NCBI GenBank assembly: GCA_035578155.1
Contig: JAPWDM010000069.1
Coordinates: 62,001 to 126,000, forward strand
DNA length: 64,000 bases
DNA from: Brachynemurus nebulosus
Lineage: Eukaryota; Arthropoda; Insecta; Neuroptera; Myrmeleontidae
Reading direction: 5' to 3'
Shown: one piece after another, positions 54,163-64,000 of the stretch
Layout of the letters: every line of letters begins with the position of its first letter
Position numbering within the stretch: the first letter of the stretch is position 1
Notes under the pieces: generated by a model
What the model saw: only the letters and a program-made list of their open reading frames with translations
What the model was told of the DNA's origin: nothing
Database searches by the model: none
Made by a program: the position numbers and the translations under genes

Positions 54163-54445
54163 TAGAATTCGTAACAATGTATCGTTTTTCGTCAAATGGT
54201 GACAAATTTTTTTAATGGTAAAAATTCGTGTTTTCGAGAACAAATACATTGTTGAATTCTATACGTATTACAGTTTATTATTAAATATTTCAGGTAATCA
54301 TCAAATGTAAGTATTCGCAAGCTATACATTTTACTCCGTAATCCAACAAAAGCACTTTCCTAGCACATTTATCTGACATGGTAGGTATGGGACCACATGG
54401 TAAAAAGTTCGTGTTTTCGGGAACAAATACATTGTTGAATCCAAT
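54163..54445. repeat. Intergenic direct and inverted repeats
   Basis: A segment TTCGTGTTTTCG, AGAACAAATACATTGTTGAAT is present at 54225-54258 and again at 54407-54440 as a direct repeat. A shorter inverted copy (GAATTCGTAACAATGTATCG) is at 54165-54184. A TATAAAAG box lies at 54147-54154. The repeats sit between the PLDLS gene and the metalloproteinase gene. Confidence 0.55.
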
Positions 54446-54483
54446 AAATTCCAGAAGGGGCAAATTTATGCATATATAATAAG

Positions 54484-56126
54484 TTGTTAAAGGTATTTGC
54501 AATCATTTTGATTGTAATCGTTATCACTATCACTTCTATAAAAAATGTATTTATTAATATTATTAGTATCATTAGTATAGTTGCAACGGCGGATTTAAGA
54601 GAACGTGAAATGTGTGTAGCGGAATATTTACAAAAATATGGCTATCTACAGAACCATATGACATTGTGTAAAATAAAACATTATTTTCAAATGCGCTATC
54701 GTTATTTCAAGAATACAATCATTTACCTGTTGATGGAACGGTAAATAATGAAACGTTAAATTTAATAAAATCACCGCGATGTGGTGTTGCTGATAATACC
54801 AATACTTTTGATTCTACACTTAAGAAATGGAATATTGCTCATATAAAATGGCATTATTATTTAGCACAACCTGAAGCTATTAAACTAACCAAGGAAGCTT
54901 TCCAAATATGGTCTAATCATTCTGGTTTAACCTTCGAACATGATAGGAAATCTCCTGATATCGTAATACTAAATAGCCGATTACAACATTCGGTGCACTT
55001 CGGTGGTAAATTTTGTCCTTCAATGTTTGATGGTCCCGGTAATGTGCTAGCACACGCGTTCCCTCCATATTATAACACAGCGTTGTTATACAGCGTTGAA
55101 ATTCACACTGATCAAGATGAAAATTGGAGTGTAAACAAATATCCAGAAGAAGATAAAATTAACCTTTTTACAACCTTAACCCATGAAATAGGGCACAGTC
55201 TTGGAATCGATCACTTCAACGATATTAATTCTGTAATGTATCCATACCATCGAGAAAATTGGAATAAAAAATTAACTCAAGATGATATACAAAATATTCA
55301 AAGTTTATGCGGTCCCATATAATTAACTCAAGATGATATACAAAATATTCAAAATTTATACGGTTCAGCAGCGCCAAGTTCTCCTTTAACAACACCATCA
55401 CCACCCACGCCGCTATCATCAAATTTGTGTGATTTAAAATACCTAAATACATTTCTTGTAGCTGATCAAAAAATTTATGCATTTCATCGTCAATTGATAT
55501 TTCCTATAAGTCTTGTTGATAAAATTGCAGACAAACCAATATTAATAACCGATTTTATTAAATTCGTACCCCAAAATTTCAAAAGAATCTCAGCTGTTTA
55601 TAAAAGACCTAATAATGATATACTTTTTATAATAAATAACTTAGTCTATATTGTTAAATATCCCGATCTAACTTTACTACCCGGATATCCAAAACCAATA
55701 AATAATGTTTTTGGAATACCTATGAAAAAATGTCTCAACGGTATAGTTAATACCTATAGTGGCAAAACATACTTATTTTATGACAACAAATTTTTTGCTG
55801 AAATTGATGAGTGTGATTTGCGAGCAATTAAATTCGGTTTTGTTTCGGATTTGTTTCCTGGTATTCCTAATGCATTTCGTTCAGTATTTATATATACAAA
55901 TGGATTATTATACTTTTTTAAAGATGAACATTTTTATGAATTTGATGAATTTACAAACTCTATTACACGAAGTGGTAAATTTGATGTGTCTATCTTCAAT
56001 ATACAATGTCAAAGTGCTAACATTTTAGAACAACTTATGCATTTACTACAACAGTTAGAGACACAATTTGCAGCAAATATTGAATATTTAAAAATTACTA
56101 CAGAAGAGTATGAAGAAAATAAATAA
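54484..56126 (+). pseudogene. Viral matrix metalloproteinase with hemopexin domain
   Basis: It begins with a hydrophobic signal-peptide-like stretch (MLKVFAIILIVIVITITS), then a propeptide (EYLQKYGYLQ) which, after a frameshift near 54690, reaches the cysteine switch SPRCGVADN. The catalytic domain (about 54830-55319) shows FQIWSNHSGLTFE, DIVILNSRLQH, the zinc site HEIGHSLGIDH and the Met-turn SVMYP. A 51-bp in-frame tandem duplication at 55272-55373 repeats LTQDDIQNIQ and creates a TAA at its junction. The frame then stays open through a P/S/T-rich hinge and a hemopexin-like domain with cysteines at start (LCDLKYLN) and end (FNIQCQ), to 56126. MMPs cut extracellular matrix; in a virus this could aid spread through basement membranes. 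Confidence 0.85.
55272..55373 (+). repeat. 51-bp tandem duplication in the MMP gene
   Basis: TTAACTCAAGATGATATACA recurs 51 bp later (55272 and 55323), with a few substitutions downstream. The stop TAA at 55320-55322 lies at the junction. Confidence 0.85.
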
Positions 56127-56227
56127 CAACAAAAACTAATTTTACATCTAAATATTATTTGATAAAAAAATTTTTTGTTGTAAATATTAAATAATAAAAC
56201 ATGTTTTCTTATAAATTAAATCTTTAT

Positions 56228-56698
56228 TTATTTTTTAAGTATACGTAAATTTACAATATGACATAACATATTAAACATACTAAAATCTATATTGCTACAC
56301 GGCTCCTGTGCCGTTTCTTCTAACCACTCCCATTCGAATTTGTCCACGTTATTTTGTTCTGGATTGAAATCAACGTTGATTTTTTCAGCATCCGCGTAAT
56401 CCAACAACAACTCCAAAACATTTGGTTTAACATGTAATATTGCATATCGAATCGCTTGATTTACAATTTTTTGCAAACTTTTCTCCTCCAACCATTGCTC
56501 AATAAAATTTTCAAATTTTTTCGAATTAGTATTTATAGTTGATAAATAAGTACTGATCTCCTCCTCTAGATTATCCATAAGTTGTTGTTTTAACGAAAAA
56601 ATCTTCTTTAGTAGTTCCACAGGACAGAAATCGTATTCGCGGATTATACTTTCCAATATATCATGTTCATCATCATCGCTAAGCATATACGGTGTCAT
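56228..56698 (-). CDS. Viral ankyrin-like protein
   Basis: An intact 156-residue frame, leftward from ATG 56698 (MTPYMLSDDD). Mostly helical and acidic. IVNQAIRYAILHVKPNVLEL followed by LLLDYADA looks like one ankyrin-type unit; the rest is not repeat-like. It is similar in style to the ORF at 41500-42039. Many insect DNA viruses carry ankyrin proteins that counter host signalling, but nothing here shows a target. Confidence 0.45.
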   Translation of the reverse strand: MTPYMLSDDDEHDILESIIREYDFCPVELLKKIFSLKQQLMDNLEEEISTYLSTINTNSKKFENFIEQWLEEKSLQKIVNQAIRYAILHVKPNVLELLLDYADAEKINVDFNPEQNNVDKFEWEWLEETAQEPCSNIDFSMFNMLCHIVNLRILKK

Positions 56699-57102
56699 GG
56701 AATCTCAACAAACATGACATTCTATAAAATATTATGCAGACGACATAACTCAGATGTTATAATAATTAAGTATTAAGTTTGATGACAATATAATAGATTT
56801 TGAATAAAATGTACATGTGTATACAGGGAATACCCGAATTATGTTGATAGCTGTGATGATAGGTACCGGTGCTATGAAGCACACGGCACCGAGGAGAAGA
56901 GATGTTTTGACCACTAAACAGATCAGACATATTTTTGAAGAACTAATTTGATTTTTTTAAACTATGTAATTTTCAATAAGCATCTCACATTTTTGTGTTG
57001 TGTTTCGCGGTTAATAAACATTTATATGTAATTTTAAAAAATATTTAAATAAAATTAACTGAAATCAAGAACAATTTGACTTTTATTTATTAATTTAAGA
57101 AA
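56699..57102. other. Intergenic region in the viral element
   Basis: No supported gene. A 36-codon rightward ORF at 56841-56951 (HTAPRRRDVL, KQIRHIFEEL) is too short to assign. Confidence 0.35.
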
Positions 57103-58412
57103 TTAACCAAAATATCCGTTGCGCAATACAGACCAAACACCGCGTTTCGCAATAACGGATACTGTTCCAAAATCAGCTATAATTTTCACTGCATCCCGTG
57201 CACCGCAATCCATTAGATGTTGCTTTAATTTTGCCTCAGTTCGAAAGTAATTGAGGCATCGATCGCAAATATGTACTTTATGGCCATGACTACTTATACT
57301 GGCACTGGTTAATCTGGATAAATTCTTTATCCAACAGTAATGAAGTACATCACTGTTGTTGTTTCTAACGCACAACAGATGTATTTTTTACCATCATTAT
57401 TTTTACTAACATATACGGGAAAAAGTTCTATTTTTTTACCAATTTCATTGTAGCTGTATACGTTTATCGATAAATCCGTATTCATACGTTCAAATTTATG
57501 CAACTGACTTAATGGGAATGGAAATTCCAATCCATCATATTTTACTCGAGTACTATAATGTGGATACTTTTCGACTCGTTGGGGATTTCGATTCGCCGGA
57601 TAGAGTGCTGCCATAATTGACCACAAAAAGCAATGCTGATCATAATTTCTGACGTTAACACAAGCTTTTTTATTTTTAATTACTGTAGATAATTCACAAT
57701 AAGTTCCTGCTGTTAGCGAACAATACTTATTCATACTGATACGCAAATTTATCACCATGTCCAGTGCCCAGTCCGAATCTCTTTCCTGGAAATCTTGCAA
57801 TTTTCTCAATAAATTTTCCTTTACAAACTCATTATACCATTCTTTTATATTTGTCGTCATAAATAATTATTTTGCTGGTGTAATTGTTTTTACATCCTCT
57901 TCACCGGTTTTTGGTTTAATAAAATTCCCCGAGAATACAACATAAATATTCAATGGATTTTTTATCAATTCTTTACGTACATGTCGACGAAATATCGGGA
58001 AAGCTCGATCAAAAAATACAATTGGATCCTTATAGTCAACGTTGGTAATAACACCCGTTTTTACTCTTCCTTCATGGTGTACATCCATTTGTTCCCAATA
58101 TAAGTGACGATGTCTTTGCCGTGTATTTAACCCACCACCTTGTTTAACGATGCTACGCTTTAATTGATGCAATTTTTTCTAATACGATTTAGATAATGCA
58201 ATGTTCGCCTCCAAACCTAAATGATTCTCTAATTTTTCATCAAACATACGTTTAAACAAACGAATATTATTTTAATTATGCTTTAACCATTTTTCCACGT
58301 CTTCTATATTTTTAATTCGTTTTAAAGCTTCCTCAACACTTTTCACCATATCTGAACTGCATGGTGTATTATTAATTTTTCTAAACTTTTCCGCAAATGT
58401 CACTGCTATCGT
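57103..58412 (-). pseudogene. Polinton-type PolB, N-terminal region only
   Basis: Read leftward from about 58412. Segments: SDMVKSVEEALKRIKNIEDV, RLFKRMFDEKLENHLG, GGGLNTRQRHRHLYWEQMDV, FFDRAFPIFRRHVRKELI, then WYNEFVKENLLRKLQDFQER, the block CFLWSIMAALYPANRN, and finally YCWIKNLSRLTS with a zinc motif C-D-R-C-L-N-Y-F...H...D-C. These are the conserved N-terminal blocks of Polinton protein-primed DNA polymerase. Stops near 58271, 58180 and 57867 and a frameshift near 57350 break it. The frame then runs into unrelated sequence and stops at 57103; the exonuclease and polymerase domains are absent. Confidence 0.75.
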
Positions 58413-58469
58413 CGCACAATAAACAAAGTTTTAAATAAAACTAACTCCCACCAGTATTTCATAACACAT

Positions 58470-58720
58470 TTATAATCCTCTAGTATACCCTATACGTACC
58501 CATCACAAATCAATGACCCCGCCATGTATACACCATACGTACCCATCATAAAAAACATACATTTTTTCAAACATTTTTTATAACAACATCTGGCATCCAG
58601 TATACCCCATACGTACCCATCACAAGTCAATGACCCCGCCGCCGCCTCCTCGCACCATCAACAACATCTGGTATCCAGTATACCCCATACGTACCCATCA
58701 CAAGTCAACGACCCCGCCAT
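58470..58720. repeat. Right terminal repeat, with tandem units
   Basis: About four units of CATACGTACCCATCA-type sequence (58490, 58545, 58606, 58687), several preceded by CAGTATACCC and followed by CAATGACCCCGCC. It pairs as an inverted repeat with 40386-40600. Confidence 0.6.
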
Positions 58721-58893
58721 ACACACTCGCACATCGCCCGCCCGCCCCCCGCTCGCTCACAACTCGCATCATCGCCTACCCGCTCCCCCGCCCCGCCCGC
58801 TCACTCACTCACTCACTTGCTTCCCTCCCCCTCGCACCCCACCTAACGTTTTACCCCCCTCGCCTACAAGAGTGGCCCAGAATCGGTGTGACT
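58721..58893. repeat. C-rich low-complexity tract
   Basis: An almost purine-poor stretch (CCCGCCC, CTCACTCACTCACTCAC) in an AT-rich window, located exactly between the end of the viral element and the truncated start of the errantivirus-like element. The open frame through it is a composition artefact. Confidence 0.6.
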
Positions 58894-59720
58894 ATTCTAC
58901 TCATGTGTTACATAGACGACGTCATAATACTGGAAAAAACGTTAGAAGAGCACATCACCAATCTAAAAGAAATATTCCAGATACTCCAGGAAAACGGCCT
59001 TACAATCAACATGGACAAATGTGAATTCCTGCAGAAGGAATTAACGTACCTCGGCCACGTTATAACTTTAGACGGAATTAAGCCGCAAACGGAAAAAATT
59101 GAAAAAATCTTAAAACTGAACGAATCGAAGAACGTAAAACAAATTCAAAGCTTTTTAGGAATCACCGGCTATTATCAAAAATTCATAGAAAAATACAGCC
59201 AGATAGCGAAACCATTAACCAAGTTATTGATGAAAAATGAAAAGTTCAACTTCAACGAGGATTGCAAAAAGGCGTTCCAAACATTGAAAGAAAAAATCAC
59301 ACCAGCACCAATCCTGAAATATCCAGACGACAATAAAATGTTTTCTATAACAACGGATGCCTCGAACGAAGCCCTTGGTGGAGTTTTAACGCAACAATAC
59401 GACGGAGTGGATATGCCAATTGCTTACTATTCGTACACGTTGAATAAGTCAGAACACCATTACAGTTAGAGAAAGAATGTCTTGCCATCATCAAAACCAT
59501 GAAAAAATTCCATCACTTCCTGTACGGTCGAGAATTCTAAGTGAAGACTGATCACCGTCCGTTAGTTTGGTTAAACTCCGTAAAAGACCCAACAAGTCGA
59601 TTGGTCCGATGAAGATTGAAACTATCAAACTATGAATACAAAATCAAGTACACACCAGGAAAAACGAATTACACCGCTGATACTCTAAGTCGCCCCATTT
59701 TAACAGCAATCGTAAATAAA
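58894..59720 (+). pseudogene. Errantivirus-like RT end and RNase H
   Basis: Frame: CYIDDVIILEKTLEEHITNL, CEFLQKELTYLGHVITLDGI, FLGITGYYQKFIEKYSQIAK, then TTDASNEALGG (RNase H aspartate) and YTLNKSEHHY. A frameshift at about 59465 leads to KTDHRPLVWLNS and NYTADTLSRP with further stops. Residues before 58894 in the same frame are not RT. Confidence 0.82.
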
Positions 59721-60013
59721 GAAAAATCTTTCAAACATTTAACAAACAACCTAATTCTAAAATAAAAACTAACCCTGGAAGCGACATTAGCAACATAAAA
59801 ACCCTCATAATTCCTTCAACAAATAATTTACAAATAGATGAAAATTTAAAATCATTTATTACTAATAATTTCAATATTAACGAAATAAAAAATGCAAATT
59901 TAGGTCAAGTTTTACGAAAAGAAACAGACGACCAAACAATAATTTTAATTATTTTAAAACAAAATAAAAATGACTATAGAAATAAAACAATCCTTTACGA
60001 AACATTAAATAAA

Positions 60014-61376
60014 GTGGTTTTAACTTCACCTGTAAACAACACAATTATTAATATAAACCATACTGATAAAAATATTAACGAAAAATATTTTAATAACATT
60101 TTACTGTACCATTTTAATAATAATATTGAAATATTAAATATAGAAGATATAAACTTTAGTGTTCTTTTAACCAAAGAAGAAATTCAAGATTTATTAAACA
60201 AGGAACTTGGATTACCAAACATAGCTGATCTACATGAAGAAGAAATTATCGCAATTGAAGATGATCAACAACCAAGCACTTCAAAAGCATATGAACAACC
60301 AAACACCATCGATGAAGAACAACCCAGCACATCAGTGGATCACCACGAAACTGACATTGAACATGTTGCTGAAGAAGTTACTGTGAACAACGAAAATGAA
60401 AAAGAAGAAACACAACCATCCATCATCATAAGAACGGATGAAGAAAAAAGAAACTGCTACAAGAATATCACGACTCTCCACTACGAGGACACCCAGGAAT
60501 AGCCAGAACATATAACGAATTAAGAAAAAAATATTTCTGGAAAGGGATGAAAACCTACGTAGAAGATTGCATCAAAAAATGCCCAACATGTCAAAAGTCT
60601 AAGTTCGGAGCAAACAGCAAAGCACCAATGGTAATAACAACCACAGCCAGAAATTTCAACGAGGAAATTTCCATGGATTTTGTGGGCCCGTTACCAATAA
60701 CGAAAAATGGAAACAAATTCATTTGAACTATTCAAGATAATCTTACCAAACATTTCCAAGCGTACCCTATGCAAGATGGGAAAGCTGAAACAACGGCCAT
60801 CTATTTTCTCAAATACGCAAGTACATTTGGATTTCCAAAATTTATTTTGACAGATCAGGGCCCCGTATTTACAAGTGCTGTAATAAAAGAAGTTAATAAA
60901 TTATTCAATATTAAACAGAAATTAACATTCCCGTACCATCCACAAACTAATGGTTCGTTGGAAAGAACCCACTCCTACATTGAAAACTATCTTCAAGCGT
61001 ACATAAACAACGATTTGGATGATTGGGACGAAATGCTCTACTTAGCAACATTTTTATTTAATACACACGAAAATCATTCTACATGTGAGACACCGTATAA
61101 ATTAGTGTTTGGGATTGAACCAAATATTCCGTCATCATTCGACAAAAATGTACCAGAACGCACGTATCAAGAACTTTCAACCGAAGTACAAGAAAAATTA
61201 AAAAATTTAAGAATCGCAGCACGAGAAAATCTAAAGGAAAGTAAAACAAAAAACAAAGAACAGCACGATAGAAAAACAAAAACAAGAAATTTTAAAATAG
61301 GAGACTTAGTGCTAGTTAAAGAAGGACAATCAGCACCCGGCAAATTAGCCAAGAGGTACAAAGGTCCCTAAAAAAT
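60014..61376 (+). pseudogene. Errantivirus-like integrase with N-terminal linker
   Basis: The first frame (60014-60502) is an acidic linker (EDDQQPSTSKA). It shifts near 60480 into the zinc region (RGHPGIARTYNELRKKYFWK, CIKKCPTC). The core has D in EISMDFVGPL, a stop near 60724, D in ILTDQGPVF and E in GSLERTHSYIENYL. The C-terminal part ends at RYKGP, followed by a stop and a short out-of-phase tail to about 61545. Confidence 0.8.
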
Positions 61377-61619
61377 AATTTCTGTAAATCCCGTAACACA
61401 CACCGTTAAAATAAAAATGCAACGATCTCTCAAAACGTACCACGAAAATAATTTACAGCATTATATTTCAGATGCTGAAGACGTTCTTCATTACACTGAT
61501 GTTATACCACACGATAGCCGAACTACTGGTGGAACACATCAATAAATCTCCAGGAATATTTTTCCAAAAACTTGGGAAGTACAAAAATTTGCAATCAAAA
61601 ACTCACCCTCATACATTAC

Positions 61620-63170
61620 ATAAACTACACCATTTGAAGAAACTTTAAACATCGCCACCAACTACTATCATAAATCGTATGTATTTTGCAAAACATTACC
61701 AAATGATCACTCCAGCTATTCAACATGTAAACTTCAACAAATGGAAGAAATTAAATCGTTATTAAAAAATGTTCAAGCACACCATATAAGGAGACGCAGA
61801 GGACTCATCAATGCAGGTTCAAAAATAATTAAATGGCTTATAAGAACACCTGACTCAGGTGACGCTACCTTTTATAAAAATTCCATTAACTCCCTTATTG
61901 AAGACCGAAAAACCACCCATCTCATGATGAAAGACCAAATCAAAATCCTTTCTGAAACCATGAACACTTTAAACAAAACACTGACGACAACACAAAACGC
62001 CGAACAAGAACTAAATGCAAATATTAAATTATTTAATCGTTACATTAATAATTCTTCTAAAATAATTAATGAAAATTCATTTGAAATAAATCTTTTAGAT
62101 CACCGATTACTCATTAAACAACTAAATGATTTAAACATTAGACAATTACAATCGTATAGCACAACCTTAACTTTAATTAGACATGGTATCATAGATTATA
62201 ATGTAGTTAATCCAAGTAATTTATTAAACGAATTGGAGCAGGTTTCTTTTTTAGAACTGCTAATCAAAGCAGATGCTGAAAATATAGAAAGTTATTATAA
62301 AATAATGCAGGTTAAAGCTTTCATGAAAGAAAACATACTAGTAATTTTATTAAAGGTGCTCATTGCACAAATAACCGATTACAACTTATACCAAGCTTTT
62401 CCTCTTCCTACACCATCAAATAATTCTAATCAACTTTCTTACATTACTGTTGACTACCCTTACATCATATCCAACAGAGGTAAATCTCAATTCGCTTTGC
62501 TGAAACAACTCGATAAATGTAAATCAATAAATGACCTTTACATATGCCAAAACATCGATACGAGGCAAAGAAATACTGACGACATTTGTGAATTGTAACT
62601 ATTCGATTTACAAGAAACGTTAATTCCAAAATCCTGTAAAACAACGACGATTTACGCACAACCTGAAATATGGCAGAAAGTTTTAACGAATCAATGGCTT
62701 TTCATTCTATCCAAACCCACAAGGGGAAGCTCACTATGTATCAATGGAGAAGATGAAGAAAAACTACTTCAAGTGATTGGTTTACTAAATATCACAAACG
62801 AATGCCGATTCATGACGAACAACATCTTACTCCAACCCGGAATGTCACTGAAGAACATTTCCACTTACCTGCACATACCAAGCATCAACATATTAAAAGA
62901 CGACTGTTGCAAATACCGACATCGGGAAGAAAAATTAACACCAAATTACATGAAACCCATCAAATTTGGACTTAAATGAAGTAAAATATACGCAACACCA
63001 GCTACTGAAGATGGATGAAAACTTACAAAGTCAAATCAACAAACCGTTCATCATCAAATACGAAAGCACAATTTATAATTGGTTGTGTTACATTGGAGTT
63101 ACCGCTCTATCAACGCTCCACTCTACTACCTATACAAATATGGAGTCTTCAAAACAAGTACATGTCAAAC
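61620..63170 (+). pseudogene. Errantivirus envelope protein (baculovirus-F-like)
   Basis: The N-terminal part is frame-broken. An open frame, 61741-62598 (285 residues), has a furin-type site (HIRRRRG) followed by a fusion-peptide-like GLINAGSKIIKWL, then a long heptad-rich helical region. After a stop at 62596, frames continue with cysteine-containing segments (CLFNGEDEE-like region near 62735, NECRFMTNNI, DDCCKYRHRE). A hydrophobic, probably membrane-spanning stretch near 63070-63130 is split by a frameshift. This layout matches the F-like fusion proteins of insect errantiviruses. Decayed and not functional. Confidence 0.7.
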
Positions 63171-64000
63171 TAAGAAAAATGAGCACCGGCAGAACCGGCA
63201 AAAAGTGTTCCGGTCCGAAAAAATATCTAGGAAACTTCTTAATTTTTTTTCCCGAAAAAACCTGTGATTGTTTAAGATCTAGAAAGGTGTACCTTCACCA
63301 AGTTTTGTCAAAATTAAATTATTTTTGTGGAAATGGGAAATATAAAACGAAATAAAGAAAAAAACAAGAGAATTTGCAGTTTTCTCCGAAATTTTGAGGT
63401 TATGTTAAAAATTGATGCTTACAAAAGTTGTCGATTTTTTCATGATCTACAACTTTTGTTAAGGATAATTTTTTCTTTGACTTCGACTTTCGCCGGAAAT
63501 TGCAATAATATAATTTTTCACCCTTTTGGAGTCCCCCCAAATCAGCCCTCCACCGCCCCTGCTCACGCATTTATTTTTTTTACGTTTATTATAAACCTCT
63601 TTACCATTTCCACTTATAAAAGTCTAGGTAACAATTTTTGTTTTATTTCCCTCTAAATGAGTTAATTTGATTGGTCTAACATACTTAATAAATTAGATGA
63701 ACTTATCTGAATTTTTTTTGTAATTATTAAAATACAATTAAGGGTAAAAACAATATTAGGTTGGCTAATAATTTTTTAGCCCCGACATCTCGAGGTTAAT
63801 TTAGTAACATAAGTAATATATTAAATCTTGTTATGTTCTACCAACTAAAATCTTTCCATAAAAATATATGTTATAGAGTACTAAGAGACAAAATGGTGGG
63901 TGTCGCTAACGCGTAAGTGGCAAAAAAATTTACTTAAAAAATTTAAAAAATTAGTATAATAAAGGGATATAAAAGTTAATTTTTTTTTATAACTTTGCCT
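63171..64000. other. AT-rich non-coding sequence
   Basis: No gene or RNA recognised. The region just after the envelope gene could include remnants of a 3' LTR, but no second copy is in the window to confirm it. Confidence 0.35.

Larger units (their letters stand above)
40386..58720. mobile_element. Endogenous Polinton/adintovirus-like virus, degenerate
   Basis: Related inverted terminal sequences bound a block that encodes a double-jelly-roll-type major capsid, penton-like minor capsid, adenain-like protease, PLA2/core protein, A32-type packaging ATPase, and the N-terminal part of Polinton PolB. Accessory genes include a matrix metalloproteinase. This gene set is typical of Polintons/Mavericks and adintoviruses of animals. 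About 14 kb remains after discounting a 4.2-kb LINE. The catalytic part of PolB and the retroviral-type integrase were not found. Most genes carry one to three stops or frameshifts. The outer limits are approximate, since no clean 5-6 bp target duplication was found. Confidence 0.85.
58894..63170 (+). mobile_element. Errantivirus-like gypsy element, 5'-truncated
   Basis: It begins abruptly inside RT at the catalytic YIDD and continues with thumb, RNase H, integrase and an F-like envelope gene. Gag, protease, most of RT and the LTRs are not seen. Many frameshifts and stops. Confidence 0.8.

Noticed and set aside
58630..58893. N-terminal extension of the errantivirus RT frame
   Set aside because: Proline- and leucine-rich translation of the viral terminal repeat and C-rich tract; not RT.

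Overview
This window is AT-rich eukaryotic DNA. It most likely comes from an insect: the evidence is a gypsy element with a baculovirus-F-like envelope gene, piggyBac, Jockey-type LINEs, PIF/Harbinger and P-element pieces, and spliceosomal introns inside transposase genes. The order cannot be read from the sequence. I found no confident host gene. Almost the whole 64 kb is mobile elements nested in one another, plus one integrated virus.

Layout. 1-9.6 kb: the integrase end of a gypsy element, then an intron-bearing IS630/Tc1-type transposase gene (3.4-9.4 kb) split by a gag-only LTR element with a very long LTR (4.19-8.86 kb). 10-13 kb: a 79-residue two-exon reading frame of unknown function, PIF/Harbinger pieces, a Penelope GIY-YIG tail and a tRNA-derived SINE. 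13.07-21.35 kb: a complete gypsy element (4-bp duplication ATCC) carrying a complete piggyBac in its pol gene (14.925-18.024 kb, TTAA). 21.35-24.7 kb: the other half of the Harbinger element, a palindromic repeat and a decayed Jockey-type RT. 24.717-32.252 kb: a second complete gypsy element (duplication ATAG) with a clear -1 frameshift site and a large foldback element in its leader. 32.5-35.1 kb: a nest of non-autonomous DNA transposons. 35.3-37.5 kb: an intact Tigger transposon. 38-39.3 kb: THAP and P-transposase fragments in opposite orientations.

40.4-58.7 kb is the most interesting part: a degenerate Polinton/adintovirus-like endogenous virus between related inverted end sequences. A leftward cluster encodes the virion module: major capsid, a small conserved ORF, penton-like minor capsid, adenain-like protease, and a PLA2/core protein. 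A rightward set encodes a packaging ATPase, a DUF8207-type protein, a fibre-like protein, an uncharacterised DVQGF protein, a small acidic protein with a PLDLS motif, and a complete matrix metalloproteinase with hemopexin domain. Only the N-terminal part of PolB remains, leftward at the right end, and no integrase was seen. A nearly intact 4.2-kb LINE sits in the DUF8207 gene with a 12-bp duplication. Most viral genes carry one to three stops or frameshifts.

58.9-63.2 kb is a 5'-truncated errantivirus-like element (RT end, RNase H, integrase, F-like envelope). The last 0.8 kb shows nothing recognisable.
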